Below, piece after piece: positions 34,961 through 45,306 of a stretch of DNA of 64,000 nt. The position numbers were made by a program, and so were the translations under genes. Within the stretch, counting starts at the first letter, position 1. Every line of letters begins with the position of its first letter. The stretch comes from Capitella teleta (taxonomy: Eukaryota; Annelida; Polychaeta; Capitellidae), in contig KB306133.1 in assembly GCA_000328365.1 (NCBI GenBank), forward strand, positions 107,911-171,910, read 5' to 3'. Under the pieces are notes generated by a model. It did no database searches, had not been told where the DNA came from, and worked only from the letters and a program-made list of their open reading frames with translations.

Positions 34961-36389
34961 CCGTCAATTAACTTCAATTTATAAACATCGACTGTTTGCT
35001 TTGCCAAACCTTACACACACATCCAAAACAGTAGCTCAATTTCCCACTCTCTTTATATCCTGGAACAATGCTTGAAATTACAGAAATGCCTCTGTTTCTC
35101 TGAGGTCACAGGTGTCTGCTGTGGTTAACTCCCTACCACCCGGCTGTCACTCTTACCCGACTCAAGTCTCATTATATCGTCACCTGATCACGGCAAGACT
35201 ATCATCTCCCAACAGGGTGATTACTCCTACCGTCAATCAAACATGATACGTTTCTTTGCGGCTCTTTGGTCAGCGACCCTCGATTCTGGCTGTCAAACAA
35301 AGTGCTTGTTGTGCAATGCAATCGGGCGCTCATCACTCTACGTGTAAATAACTCCAGGCGAATTCCTCTTAAACCGAATTAGCCAAAACAAATCGATGTA
35401 AAATATATGCACTTTGACCCGAACATGCTGCAACCCTGGATCATTGTTGTGGTGCTAATAAACAATTAAAAAATATCGGTACCGGCGAAAATAACATAAA
35501 AAGCTCCTACGTCTGTCAGATTTTATACAATTCCCGCCCTTGCATTTCAACAGGAACAACCATGTGTCTGCTATGGAGTATAATTATGCTGAGTTGCTGA
35601 CAGTCTGATACCCAGGTAAGCTTGCAGCATACCTTGCTCACGTATATCTACGAGTTTTATACTTCGTGGACGTAAGCAGCACATGTATGCATGCATTAAT
35701 GTAGCTCATACAGTCTGCTGCCAAATGCATGAGTATAATTATGCAGCTTTAAAGACATACCTCCATTCTTCATCTGACACTTGCAGTGAAAAGTGAGCTT
35801 ATAGAGATCAAAAGATTGATACAAGTGAAGAACAAATATTGCCGTGAGTCAAATGACACAAGCAACCGGCCAACAAGTGAGGCGCAAACATACTTCTTCT
35901 TCTAGAGAAACCCCTTTTGCACCTGGAGATCAGAGAAGATAACACTCCTGCATGAATGCTGGCATGCTGTGTGATCCTTTTGGGATGCTACACAGGTGTA
36001 GATTGCATGTAGGCAAAGAAAGAAGATGTGTAGATGATGTTCTGAATGAAAGTGAGTAAACTGGTATACATTAAAAACATACACAGAAAGTGCGACCCTG
36101 GAACAACACAAATGGCACATACTTACACCTGGTATATAGGCCTACGAACAAACCCCACACACCCTCACCAAGCAATGGAAACATGCAACAATAATCTGCT
36201 GAGTAAAAAGCATACATTTCAAGAAGTCGACGATTACAGCTCTGAATCATGCACGGAATGGGTTGATGCATGTCATTGACGCGACACAAGTGATGTATTC
36301 GTATGTTAAATGTATGTATATATATTCAGTAGCAAAGGCTTAAGCAGCAATGTTTCGAAGGAGGGCTTTAACACCTGAGATCTTCCTCT
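32489..36389. other. Intergenic region between the two Lhx genes, left part
   Basis: No gene recognised. T-rich homopolymer tracts lie at 32786-32876 and 34917-34961. An exact GCGCATGCGC is at 33372. Confidence 0.5.
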
Positions 36390-36720
36390 TACAGAGCATC
36401 TTTGGAGAGACCCTTCTGAGGTACTCAAGGAGAGCGATGGGTTGCCAGGAGGGCTTTCCATGTGTTTGCATGTGGACTGCGCAGTGAACAGTGTTGGCCT
36501 GAGTCAACATGAAGCTGTGGCTGGAATGCTTAAGGCAACCATTGGCGAGTATATCGGGCCCTTGATCGACGCTATTGAGCAAGACAGCACGTGTCATGCG
36601 GGTCCTCATATCAGGGTTGTCAGGGAGGAATTTCAATGGATTCCATGCATGTATTATACCTCAATGTATCCGACCTGCTGGTCGATTACTTATATACGGG
36701 GAAGATGCTGCTGGGCATGG
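36390..36720 (+). other. Unrecognised open segment, possible exon or relic
   Basis: Behind an acceptor-like cttcctcttacag (ending 36393), a frame of more than 90 codons reads with balanced composition. It includes DPSEVLKESDGLPGGLS, then GLSQHEAVAGMLKATIGEYI and IDAIEQDS. The opposite strand is also open over 98 codons (36340-36636), which weakens the case. I recognise neither translation. It could be a lone exon, a relic of an unknown element, or chance. Confidence 0.2.
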
Positions 36721-39700
36721 CAAAAATAACAGGCAAACAGTCAAGTGATTTTGCCAAAATAATAAGGTCAAAGGTGCTTCAGTATATAGATGATCCAATG
36801 CAGCATAATTGGCAATCAACGGCGTGGTTTACTTGGCGTAGAAACTCGTTCAGTTCTGTATACTAACAACCAAGATTGGACATGGTGTAAATGCAGACAG
36901 GCATTGCTCATGCCTTGATCCGATTGATTGTTTATGCCTTTGTTTATTGGTGCAATCGTAAGACATTTTGAGAGCTCTTCGCCAGCCCATCATCCGTGTT
37001 CCAGGCATGCAATGCATAATGCGCCATTTCTCAGTTGCCACCCCAGTGCGCATGCGCTGATGACGTACGGCGTGGATGCAGAGTCGTCTTCTTCAGAACG
37101 AGGCTGGCGCATGAATCACGCTGCTTTCATAGCGCATTGTCCGAATGACGTCATTAATGGATACGCATCCCGCAATTTATGTCCACAATTTGTTCAGGGC
37201 CAAAGGGACACACTGCGCATGCGCATACTGTCACCGTGATGGATTCTGACCGGAAGTGGATCGCACATTGTGGCTATGAGCGGCAGGACAGGCGACAAAT
37301 GGTCCCCTTGGAATGCCTCCGTAGCGAAGGGAACCGTTTGTCCCCGCGGGGATTTTTGTTATAAACAAGAAATTTTGCCCGACATGAAATCTTTATTTAT
37401 CTGCGCGAAACCTTAGCAACTTGTCACCACACTTCGTTAATTTTCTAATTGATTTCTTTCTGTCCTCGAGCGAGAAAGTATGCAATACACCACACCCCAA
37501 CCCCCTCACTCTCTCGTGCATTGCACTCTCCCTTCCGTCCTACAACTGATATTTTTTAAGTGCCCAGTTTCGCGTGTCTCGTGTTTCGTTTTTCAAAGTG
37601 CATGAAAATTAACCCTTGCAACTCCATCATTTAGCACTTGAGTCTTCTCCCGTGCCATCCACGCGACCACCGTCATCGCCACACCAGTTGCCCCGACAAC
37701 CTCCCCTTTGAAGCCCCCGATAGGCGCAGGTGCGACCCTTCTTACACCGACCCTCCTTTCTTCCAGCGACCGGTTTCCAACAGCGATGCTCAGCAGTTGT
37801 TTGACAGCATGACGGATGGATTCACGCGTCGCCCCCGATGCATGTTTGTGCAGCTTTGAGTGCGACAATGCGCTACAACACCGCCAAACCATAGACGTAT
37901 GTATAGTATATAGACGCTTGAATCCATATTTGAAGATGGCACCTTGGACGGCAGCTTCAAAGACGTGACGTCACTTTCCCCTCGCAGATGTTTGGCGCGC
38001 TTTTGTGCTTTCGCGCGCGCTCTCGATTGTCCTCTGCTGCTGCGTTCGACATTGAATGCGGCCGAAGAGGGCTTCAGGCGATGTTGACCGAGCCAAGAGA
38101 GGGAAGTCCTCGGTCGGAAGTCGCTCGCTTTTCATCTCTTAATTGATCGAGGGCTGGTCTTCCATTCACTGCTTGCACGTGCATTTAAACTAGAGGCAAC
38201 TGCACCGAGATAGGCAACGTGATTATACAGTTTGAAATGCAAATCAAAACTCATCAGCTTTAAATTCACTTTACTTGCGATTATTTCCATGTCGACCTTG
38301 CTGTTTGCTCTACCGCTGGGCAGCTGTTGTCCAGTTCTGACCAGAACCATGACATAATGCCCACAAAGGATTTATGTGAAATCGGAACATGTATTTTGAA
38401 TTTTTAATCTGCGGTATATAATTCCGATTAATTAGCATGGTAACACGTGGAATTTTCATTATTATTAACATGTATCTTTATCATGTACACGTGTAATTTT
38501 GATATATATACACATGGCCCGTTTAATTTCTGAATGCATTAATTATAATGGACACAATGCTAGTGCACATACAATGAGTATTATACCCATGCAATCATTG
38601 ATAAAATTGAGATCGTGGACAATTTTCCGACCGGACAAGCACTCTGACGCCGAAGATGCGCCGCATTTTAATTGTAATGGAACCGGAAATAAAACAAGAT
38701 GTCACCGAAATGGGTCAGGTCAGCAGAGCGAGTGACACGTGACCCCCAAGGGAGCGGGACTCGAGCAAATCTTCGACGCTTCTGTCGCCGGACCCTGCAT
38801 CCAGTAATTCTCTTGCCAACAAGTTTCCATTCTATACCACGATATAACTACATCCCAGGCCGCCCACTCCCACACCTCATCGCCTGGTTAATTACTTTCA
38901 CATCAAGTAAAAAGCGAAATAAAACAAAACATAACGCCGTCACCCGGATATGTTTACAAATTGCTAAATAAGCGATAAAGTCTCTGGTGTATTCAATTAC
39001 TAAATTAAATCAATATTACGAGCAAGTCAGTCGACTTTGTTAATTGGCGCCGAGTTCATTAATCGCTTTGAGAGGGTGGTCGGGTAGCCGAGGCCTCCGA
39101 TCACAAGCGTCTGCCGCGCGTGCATCCTGCGTTTACCGTTCATTGAAGGGACACAATGTTTGTTGTTGTTTCATTTGCAGTCTGGGCGGGGGATTGAGAG
39201 GGGGGGGTGTTGTTGCGCCCTCGGGGTGACGGGGTGGCATTCATGCGTGAGACGTCGGCTTCTGTGACGGAAGGGTTTTTCCTCTTCTTTTCCCCTGGGG
39301 CCATGGAGTCCAGATTTAGGTTTAAAGTCAATTATGAACTTTCTGATTAACGAGATTGCGATTCTACAAAACCTGGCATTGGCTTAATATTATATTAAAT
39401 GATATTGAAAGGTTGGATTAATCCAATCACTGTATTATCAGCATGGTTTCCCAGAAAGCATTTCAGTGAAATAGGAAGTTCATCGTTATGCTGGGAAGGG
39501 AATATTCGGGGAGGCAACAAACATGGTGGAATAGAAGGGGGAATGCGAGGAGAGAGGGGAAGGTTGTTCGCTTCGTTGTGATCCAGGGTAATCCCGTAGA
39601 TCCGCCTTCGTGTGTGCGTGGATCTCTCCCGGATCGGCGTTTTTCGGCCATCATTAGCGACTGATTCTCATTCTCGGTTTCTTCAGCCGGAGCAGCCGTC

Positions 39701-39880
39701 AATCACCCAGTAAGCCCCGCCCTGCACCGGTGATGTGGGCGTGGCCTCGAGCGTTGATTTGAGGCCCTGCTGTGCGGTTCGCAGCCGCACACTCCCAGCG
39801 TCGATCTGCGTGCACGGACCGCGATACCGCTTCATGCATTCACTGCTCTCTCGGATCTTAACTTCATAAGGATTATAGCA
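36721..39880. other. Intergenic region upstream of Lhx gene B
   Basis: No gene recognised. It holds NRF1-like palindromes at 37048 and 37215 and CRE sites at 37146 and 37966. The promoter and 5' UTR of gene B are expected at the right end. Confidence 0.5.
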
Positions 39881-39910
39881 ATGCTGGAGTTTATATCATC
39901 CGAGTGCTGA
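39881..39910 (+). promoter_or_regulatory. Upstream open reading frame before Lhx gene B
   Basis: ATG at 39881 opens a nine-codon frame that stops at 39908-39910, 57 bp before the main start. If it is in the mRNA it could lower translation of gene B. Confidence 0.35.
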
Positions 39911-39966
39911 TCAAACCCTCTCGCCGCTGGACAGTCTGCATCCTCTTGTTGTGCAACTTGGGCCCA

Positions 39967-42900
39967 ATGATGGCGGTGCTTTGCGCTGGCTGCGACCGAC
40001 CGATCATTGAGAGGTTCCTTCTCACGGTGCTGGACAGAGCGTGGCACGCCCAGTGCGTCCTTTGCGTCGACTGCCAGGCTCCGTTGACCGACAAATGCTT
40101 CTCCAGAGATGGAAGACTATACTGCAGGCAGGATTTCTACAGGTAACCGCGTCACCGTGCGTCTCGGCGGTCCGTCGCGTGTCGGCAACGCATTTCGAGC
40201 ATCGCTTTGCTAATTTTGCAATTAACGAAGCCGCTACAAGTTTCCGTGACAAAGTCAGCTGACGCCCTCCTCCTTGCCTGTCACGAAAGGGATCATGCGC
40301 ATCACCGTTCGTGCGAGGGTTACATAAGAGTCGTTACCACAAAAAGACATTCAACGCGACTTTACTTCTATTTTTCCGCGACCACAAAAAGTGACGAATT
40401 ATCAATGGGTCGCAGTGTATCTCAGCTGTTTCGTACACTTTCAGTGTTTCACATAAATCTAAGCCTAAAACGGTTAAAACACTACGGTTTTCGGTATATT
40501 ATAGGTGTAAGTAAACAGCACTGCGTATGGTCTATACATGTAGCGTATATATATATATTGCAGGGCGATTTGCGAGGCGTTGAGAAGTCTTTCGACACGA
40601 AAGACTGAGTCTCAGTCATTCATCAAGTGCAGACGGATGCCCACGCCGCACGCAAGCACATAGAATACATCGCATGTGAAAATTTGGATTTTTGTTCATT
40701 TTTCGGGCACAGAAAATTTTTTTTCGAAAAATATAATTCTTAGCGCATTCATCATAAGAAAACATTCAGAGATCGATGTCGATTGGCGGACATCGATTGC
40801 GGGGTCAGAGGTCATGTTGGCGCAGGTCGATGTTGCACGGCCCATTATCGTTAAAGACGTGGGAGCAGCGTTCCCATCGAGCCACGGCAAACATCCGGCA
40901 CCCTCCGCGCCATTGATTCCAGGGATTCCCCCGACCGAGGGAGAGGCACGTCCGCCGGGTGGGCAGCAGCGGGCTCCCGAGGGACGCACGGGCCGTCTAT
41001 CTCGTGAGCAGAAGGCGCTAAATTGATTGAATCAAACGATGACCGCTGCTTCTCATCTTCCTCATTCGTACGATTTATCGCTCGCGAGGGATCCGACATG
41101 TCGTGCCGTAAACGCGCTCTTACGTCATTCAGTGGACGAGGGACTTCCTCGAATTACGTTTTCTAAGAATTCCCATCGCGCGGAATTCTCAGTCTCAGAC
41201 GCCGATCGCTCATTCCTTGAAATCGCCAATAAAATGACATAAAAAAATATTAAAACTATGATTGTTCTGATTCACTGAAATTCCGATCCATTGATTCTAT
41301 TTCTCACGTATGATTATGATAATTATTATTATATTTCTGTGCTTGCAATTTTACCCGTATTCTATAACCCGGAATTAAATATGAATTTTCCTGGATTGAC
41401 GAGTATATATAGTATTTTATATGATACATATAAAATAACACAAATATATATTTTAAATGTTGTATTCACAGGCGGTACGGCACCAAGTGTGGCGGGTGCG
41501 CAGAGGGCATCTCCCCCAATGACCTGGTTCGTCGAGCGAGAAACAAAGTATTCCACCTCAAGTGCTTCACGTGCATGGTGTGTCGCAAACAGCTCTCCAC
41601 CGGCGAAGAACTCTACGTTCTGGACGAAAACAAATTCATCTGCAAATCCGACTATCTTCACACCAAATTCCAAGGTTCGTTGACCTCTAACCCTTATGTT
41701 GACATCAACAATTCTTTGCAAATGCAGGATCAGACGACGAAGACAACGACATGGAACTAACGACGTCCGATCGCTGCGAGGACTCGGCGTCCGAGAAGGA
41801 GGCTTCCATGAATTCCATCCACGCTAACCCTGGGGTTCTCCTCGACCCCACGGCCTCCCTACCCCCAAAGAACTGCCTCTCCCCCGGTATCGCCCAACAC
41901 GGCGCCCACATCCCACTGGAAACACCAGCGTCTCTGACCTTGGGTTCGACCTTGTCGGGCAACGGCATCAAGGAAGAGGTCGATTCGGGCGCCGAATCGG
42001 ACGCTGATCTGGAGAACGCCGATGCTTGCAGCACGCACACGAACGACAGCAAAGGAAACCAGAGCAAAGGGCCAGGGGATGTGAATAAGGAGAACGCGAC
42101 GGAGGACGGCGAGGCCACGGGAGGAAAGGGCTCGAAAAAGCGAGGACCGAGGACCACCATCAAAGCGAAACAACTCGAAGTGCTCAAGTCGGCGTTTGCA
42201 GCGACCCCCAAACCGACGAGACACATTCGCGAGCAGCTCGCCAAGGAAACCGGCTTACCTATGAGGGTTATTCAGGTGAGGCTATTCACTCTACATAGCT
42301 TCGTGTACACATTATGATCAGCGTAATTAATATTATAATCGTAAATTTACTTCTATAATACAATTCAATTTTGGGTGTAAAAACTTTTTCTTTTTTTCGC
42401 GTAAACGAGCGTGATTAACCGTGAATGAATTGTCGCAATTTCAATCGTTACGTGACGATTGAGTTAGTGATCATGCATGTGATGCAATTCACTCAGCCGA
42501 TGACGATCATCGTATTCGATGAGCGGAAATATAAAAAGATGAAAGGGAACGCAATGTAAATTAGAAACTTACAAAATGAAGTTTTATCTCAACTCCTCGG
42601 AGAATTACGCTCAGTTGAAAACAAAACGCAATGTGAAATAATCCTGTGCATCCAAGTGGTCATATGACATGCAATCAAAGAAGGTGTGAATTTAATTTAT
42701 TAATTTATGTGAACAAATTCGCAACTCAGTTAACACATTCAATATCCAATGCGGATGCAATACAATATTAATGTAGCAAATCGCGGCATGTGTGAATGCA
42801 TGTTGGCCATTAATGTTGTTGCATACTTTAATCGTTGGGGCGTTCATCCGTTACATCATCTGTCTTGAGGAAATTTCGCGTAAGATTAGTCGCAGCATCT

Positions 42901-44831
42901 GTCGCAGAGTCTAAACGTACGCAGGAGGCAGTGAGGGGGGTGCATGCGCGCAGGAAGCCAGCTCCATTTATCTTGCGCCCAGCACCTGTCTGTGCACGAA
43001 TGGAAACAGCGCCTAAACCGCAGCGCATGCGAAATGAACAGGAAACCAAGGATCATGAAGCCGCGTCTCCATGTGCCCGGCCTACGTAATGAGTGCGATC
43101 CCAGAGCTTAATTGTCTATTTTGGCCCCGCAGGTGTGGTTCCAGAACAAGCGCTCAAAAGAGCGGCGTATGAAGCAGCTGAGTGCCCTCGGGGCGCGTCG
43201 CCAGTTCTTCAGAGGGCCCAGGAGGCTGCGAGCCCTGGATGAGAACCCAGACCTGATGGGTCCCCACAACTACTACTTCCCTGGTGAGTTTGAAATAGAA
43301 TAAAATCGAGAAGAAAAAGAAAAATACCTCAACGCTTTGCGCTCAAATCCTAGCTATGATTATTGACGTCACGTCCGGCAAACAGGGCTCAGCGCATGCG
43401 CACAATGACACCTGTTTATACAGGGCTTAGCAACTGCAATGTATCAATATGTTCAGAGCATTTTTATTCATTTGACTCGAATGGATTTGAACTTTTGCTA
43501 TGCTTTGTCGAGCGACACGACCGATGAATTCGCAAATCGCAGCAGCCGCTTTAGGAGCTCACTGCTTATGATGCAACTCTTCCGTCGAATTCGTGAGAGC
43601 GCTGACCGGAAATGGGAAGAAGGCCACTTGAATGACCAATGTATTGGTCAATCGTGGTCAACATTGCCGTCGATGAGTGGCTCTTCTGCGCATGCGTCTC
43701 TTGTAATACATGTAAAGAAGAAGCAGGGGTCTCACAATATTCCCATCGCTGACCACGATGCAATGGGATGGGGTCAAGCAACGCAATCAATACGTGATGC
43801 ACATAATGTCACCAAAGCAAAGCGAGCCAAACCACAAATAACCATGAATTTACTATGCTTGCGTGTATACCGGAATATATATAATATTATAATTACTGAC
43901 GACTGCATTTTTATTTTCCAGAGCACCAGGAGTTTTACCCAGGGTATCCCACGGGGTACGGCGACTACTTCCCCCAGCAGGGTGACCCAGCCCTCAACTA
44001 CCTCCCTCCCACCTCCATCTCGCAGGGCAACAATCCCATGGCCGACCACCCCCTCCCAGGTGAGAAAGCAACCCTGGTTGCATCGCAATAAACGCAAAAT
44101 TAACGCGAAGGCAGCAATTTCTCTGTTTACTTCAAATATCTCAGCGCCGTATTTTTGTCAGAGAATAAGTGTCGACGGAGAGCTTCTGCTCGTCTGTCTT
44201 ACCAGGCGAAGCGCCCGAATTCGCTCTTCTCTGACAGGCTTCATTGCCGAGAGGCGTCAGTGCGCATGCGTCGACCGAAGCAGCTGCATCCTCTGCGTTG
44301 CAAGACCCTCTTCGTTCTCTCCACGTGGGGAGGCCGCTGTCGTAAAAAGGTCACAGGGGTCGTACGTGGAAGCGCCGTGCAGCAACAACAAGCTTCAACC
44401 ACTGGTGCTGTGAGGAAGACGGGCAGAGGCAGCTGCTGGATAATTCCGAGCTCATCACTCAGCGATGTTTTGCGTTGCCGGTCGGTCGGATCTATACGCC
44501 GCGCTTTAATGAAAACAGACACCTTTTGCTGCCTGCTCTCGTCTTCACTTCCGCTATGCACGTCAACTGCTTCGTTGCTAACCACGCTCTTTCTTCCCCA
44601 GGTCAGCTACCTCCAGGCGATCATCAGTTTATGCACCACCCAGGAGACATGATGCCCGGCGCTGACTACGGTTCAACGTCCTCGCCGGAACCCCAGCATC
44701 TTCAAGGCATGATGATGGGCCCCATGGCGGGCCAACACGATAAAGGATTCTCGAACGTCAACTTGCCCGAGTTAAACCAACTGCAGGCCCTTAGTCATTC
44801 GTCACACCCACTTCCACCGGTCGACAGGTAG
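39967..44831 (+). CDS. Lhx1/5: LIM-homeodomain transcription factor Lhx1/5 (Lim1) orthologue (gene B)
   Basis: Six exons join to 481 residues: 39967-40142, 41472-41674, 41728-42275, 43133-43283, 43922-44059, 44602-44831. LIM1 begins [14 protein letters not shown] and LIM2 has [20 protein letters not shown] and [20 protein letters not shown], close to vertebrate LHX1/LHX5. An acidic Ser-rich linker leads to the homeodomain at about 264-323 ([29 protein letters not shown]), followed by the family signature QLSALGARR. Lys at homeodomain position 52 replaces the usual Arg and is shared with gene A. The tail has HHPGD and STSSPEP, matching the conserved Lhx1/5 C-terminal region. Lhx1/5 proteins act in the nucleus in axial patterning and neural specification, usually with LDB and OTX-type partners (family knowledge). 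The start at 39967 (or 39970) places LIM1 as in LHX1. Intron 2 is only 53 nt. Confidence 0.93.
40143..41471. other. Intron 1 of Lhx gene B
   Basis: Phase 2, donor AG|GTAACC, acceptor TTCACAG. It has the same position and phase as intron 1 of gene A but is four times shorter. No other feature seen. Confidence 0.9.
42276..43132. other. Intron 3 of Lhx gene B, inside the homeodomain
   Basis: Phase 0, between Q46 and V47 of the homeodomain, as in gene A. The sequence is AT-rich. An NRF1-like half site is at 43023. Confidence 0.9.
43284..43921. other. Intron 4 of Lhx gene B
   Basis: Phase 1, donor CTG|GTGAGT, acceptor TTTTCCAG. It contains a CRE (43364) and an NRF1-like palindrome (43392), 20 bp apart. 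An open frame from 43439 runs through the acceptor and is an artefact. Confidence 0.85.
44060..44601. other. Intron 5 of Lhx gene B
   Basis: Phase 1, donor CAG|GTGAGA, acceptor TTCCCCAG. It contains TGCGCATGCG at 44261. Confidence 0.85.
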
Positions 44832-45017
44832 TGAGCACACGAACTGATGACGTCAGTGCACAGAAAGCGATGACGTAGTGCGCACACTTGGAATTACCTG
44901 TGCTTTATTATTCCAGTGCTGAGTGATCCTGTCCCCCTCTCTATCTCTCAAACACACAGCGATCTTTTGTTTTCAATTTTTAAATCAAGGTGCAAGAGCC
45001 ACAAAGACTTATATACT

Positions 45018-45065
45018 TAATTATTATTATTATTATTATTATTTTATTATTATTATTATTAAATC
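45018..45065 (+). repeat. (ATT)n microsatellite in the 3' UTR of Lhx gene B
   Basis: Interrupted ATT repeat read directly, between the stop codon and the poly(A) signal. Confidence 0.9.
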
Positions 45066-45300
45066 TGTGTGATGTGCGTTTGCTTTGAGTGCAACTACAT
45101 GAGTGGGAGTTGTACAGTGGTACCTTCCCTTCACAAGCATCTATTTGTCTGGTTTGTTAATTTTTAGTTGTACCAACAACGAACCAAGGGTCTCTAGTCA
45201 ATCGTATAGTTCTTTCTCTCAGGTCGTGCTCTCAACCATCTGAATGGTGAAATGCCGAATGTGTTATAATGTGTGAAACGATATGTACATAATATTCCTT

Positions 45301-45306
45301 AATAAA
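45301..45306 (+). promoter_or_regulatory. AATAAA poly(A) signal of Lhx gene B
   Basis: It lies 470 bp after the stop at 44829-44831. Confidence 0.7.

Noticed and set aside
41675-41727. Reading through the 53-bp intron of gene B as coding
   Set aside because: The length is not a multiple of three, and read-through stops at 41758-41760. Removing it restores the linker frame that matches gene A.
41705-42244. Long minus-strand frames opposite exon 3 of gene B
   Set aside because: Antisense shadow of the conserved homeodomain exon.
43439-44413. 324-codon open frame on the + strand
   Set aside because: It is intron 4, exon 5 and part of intron 5 of Lhx gene B read through. Exon 5 is read in its true frame only in the middle part.
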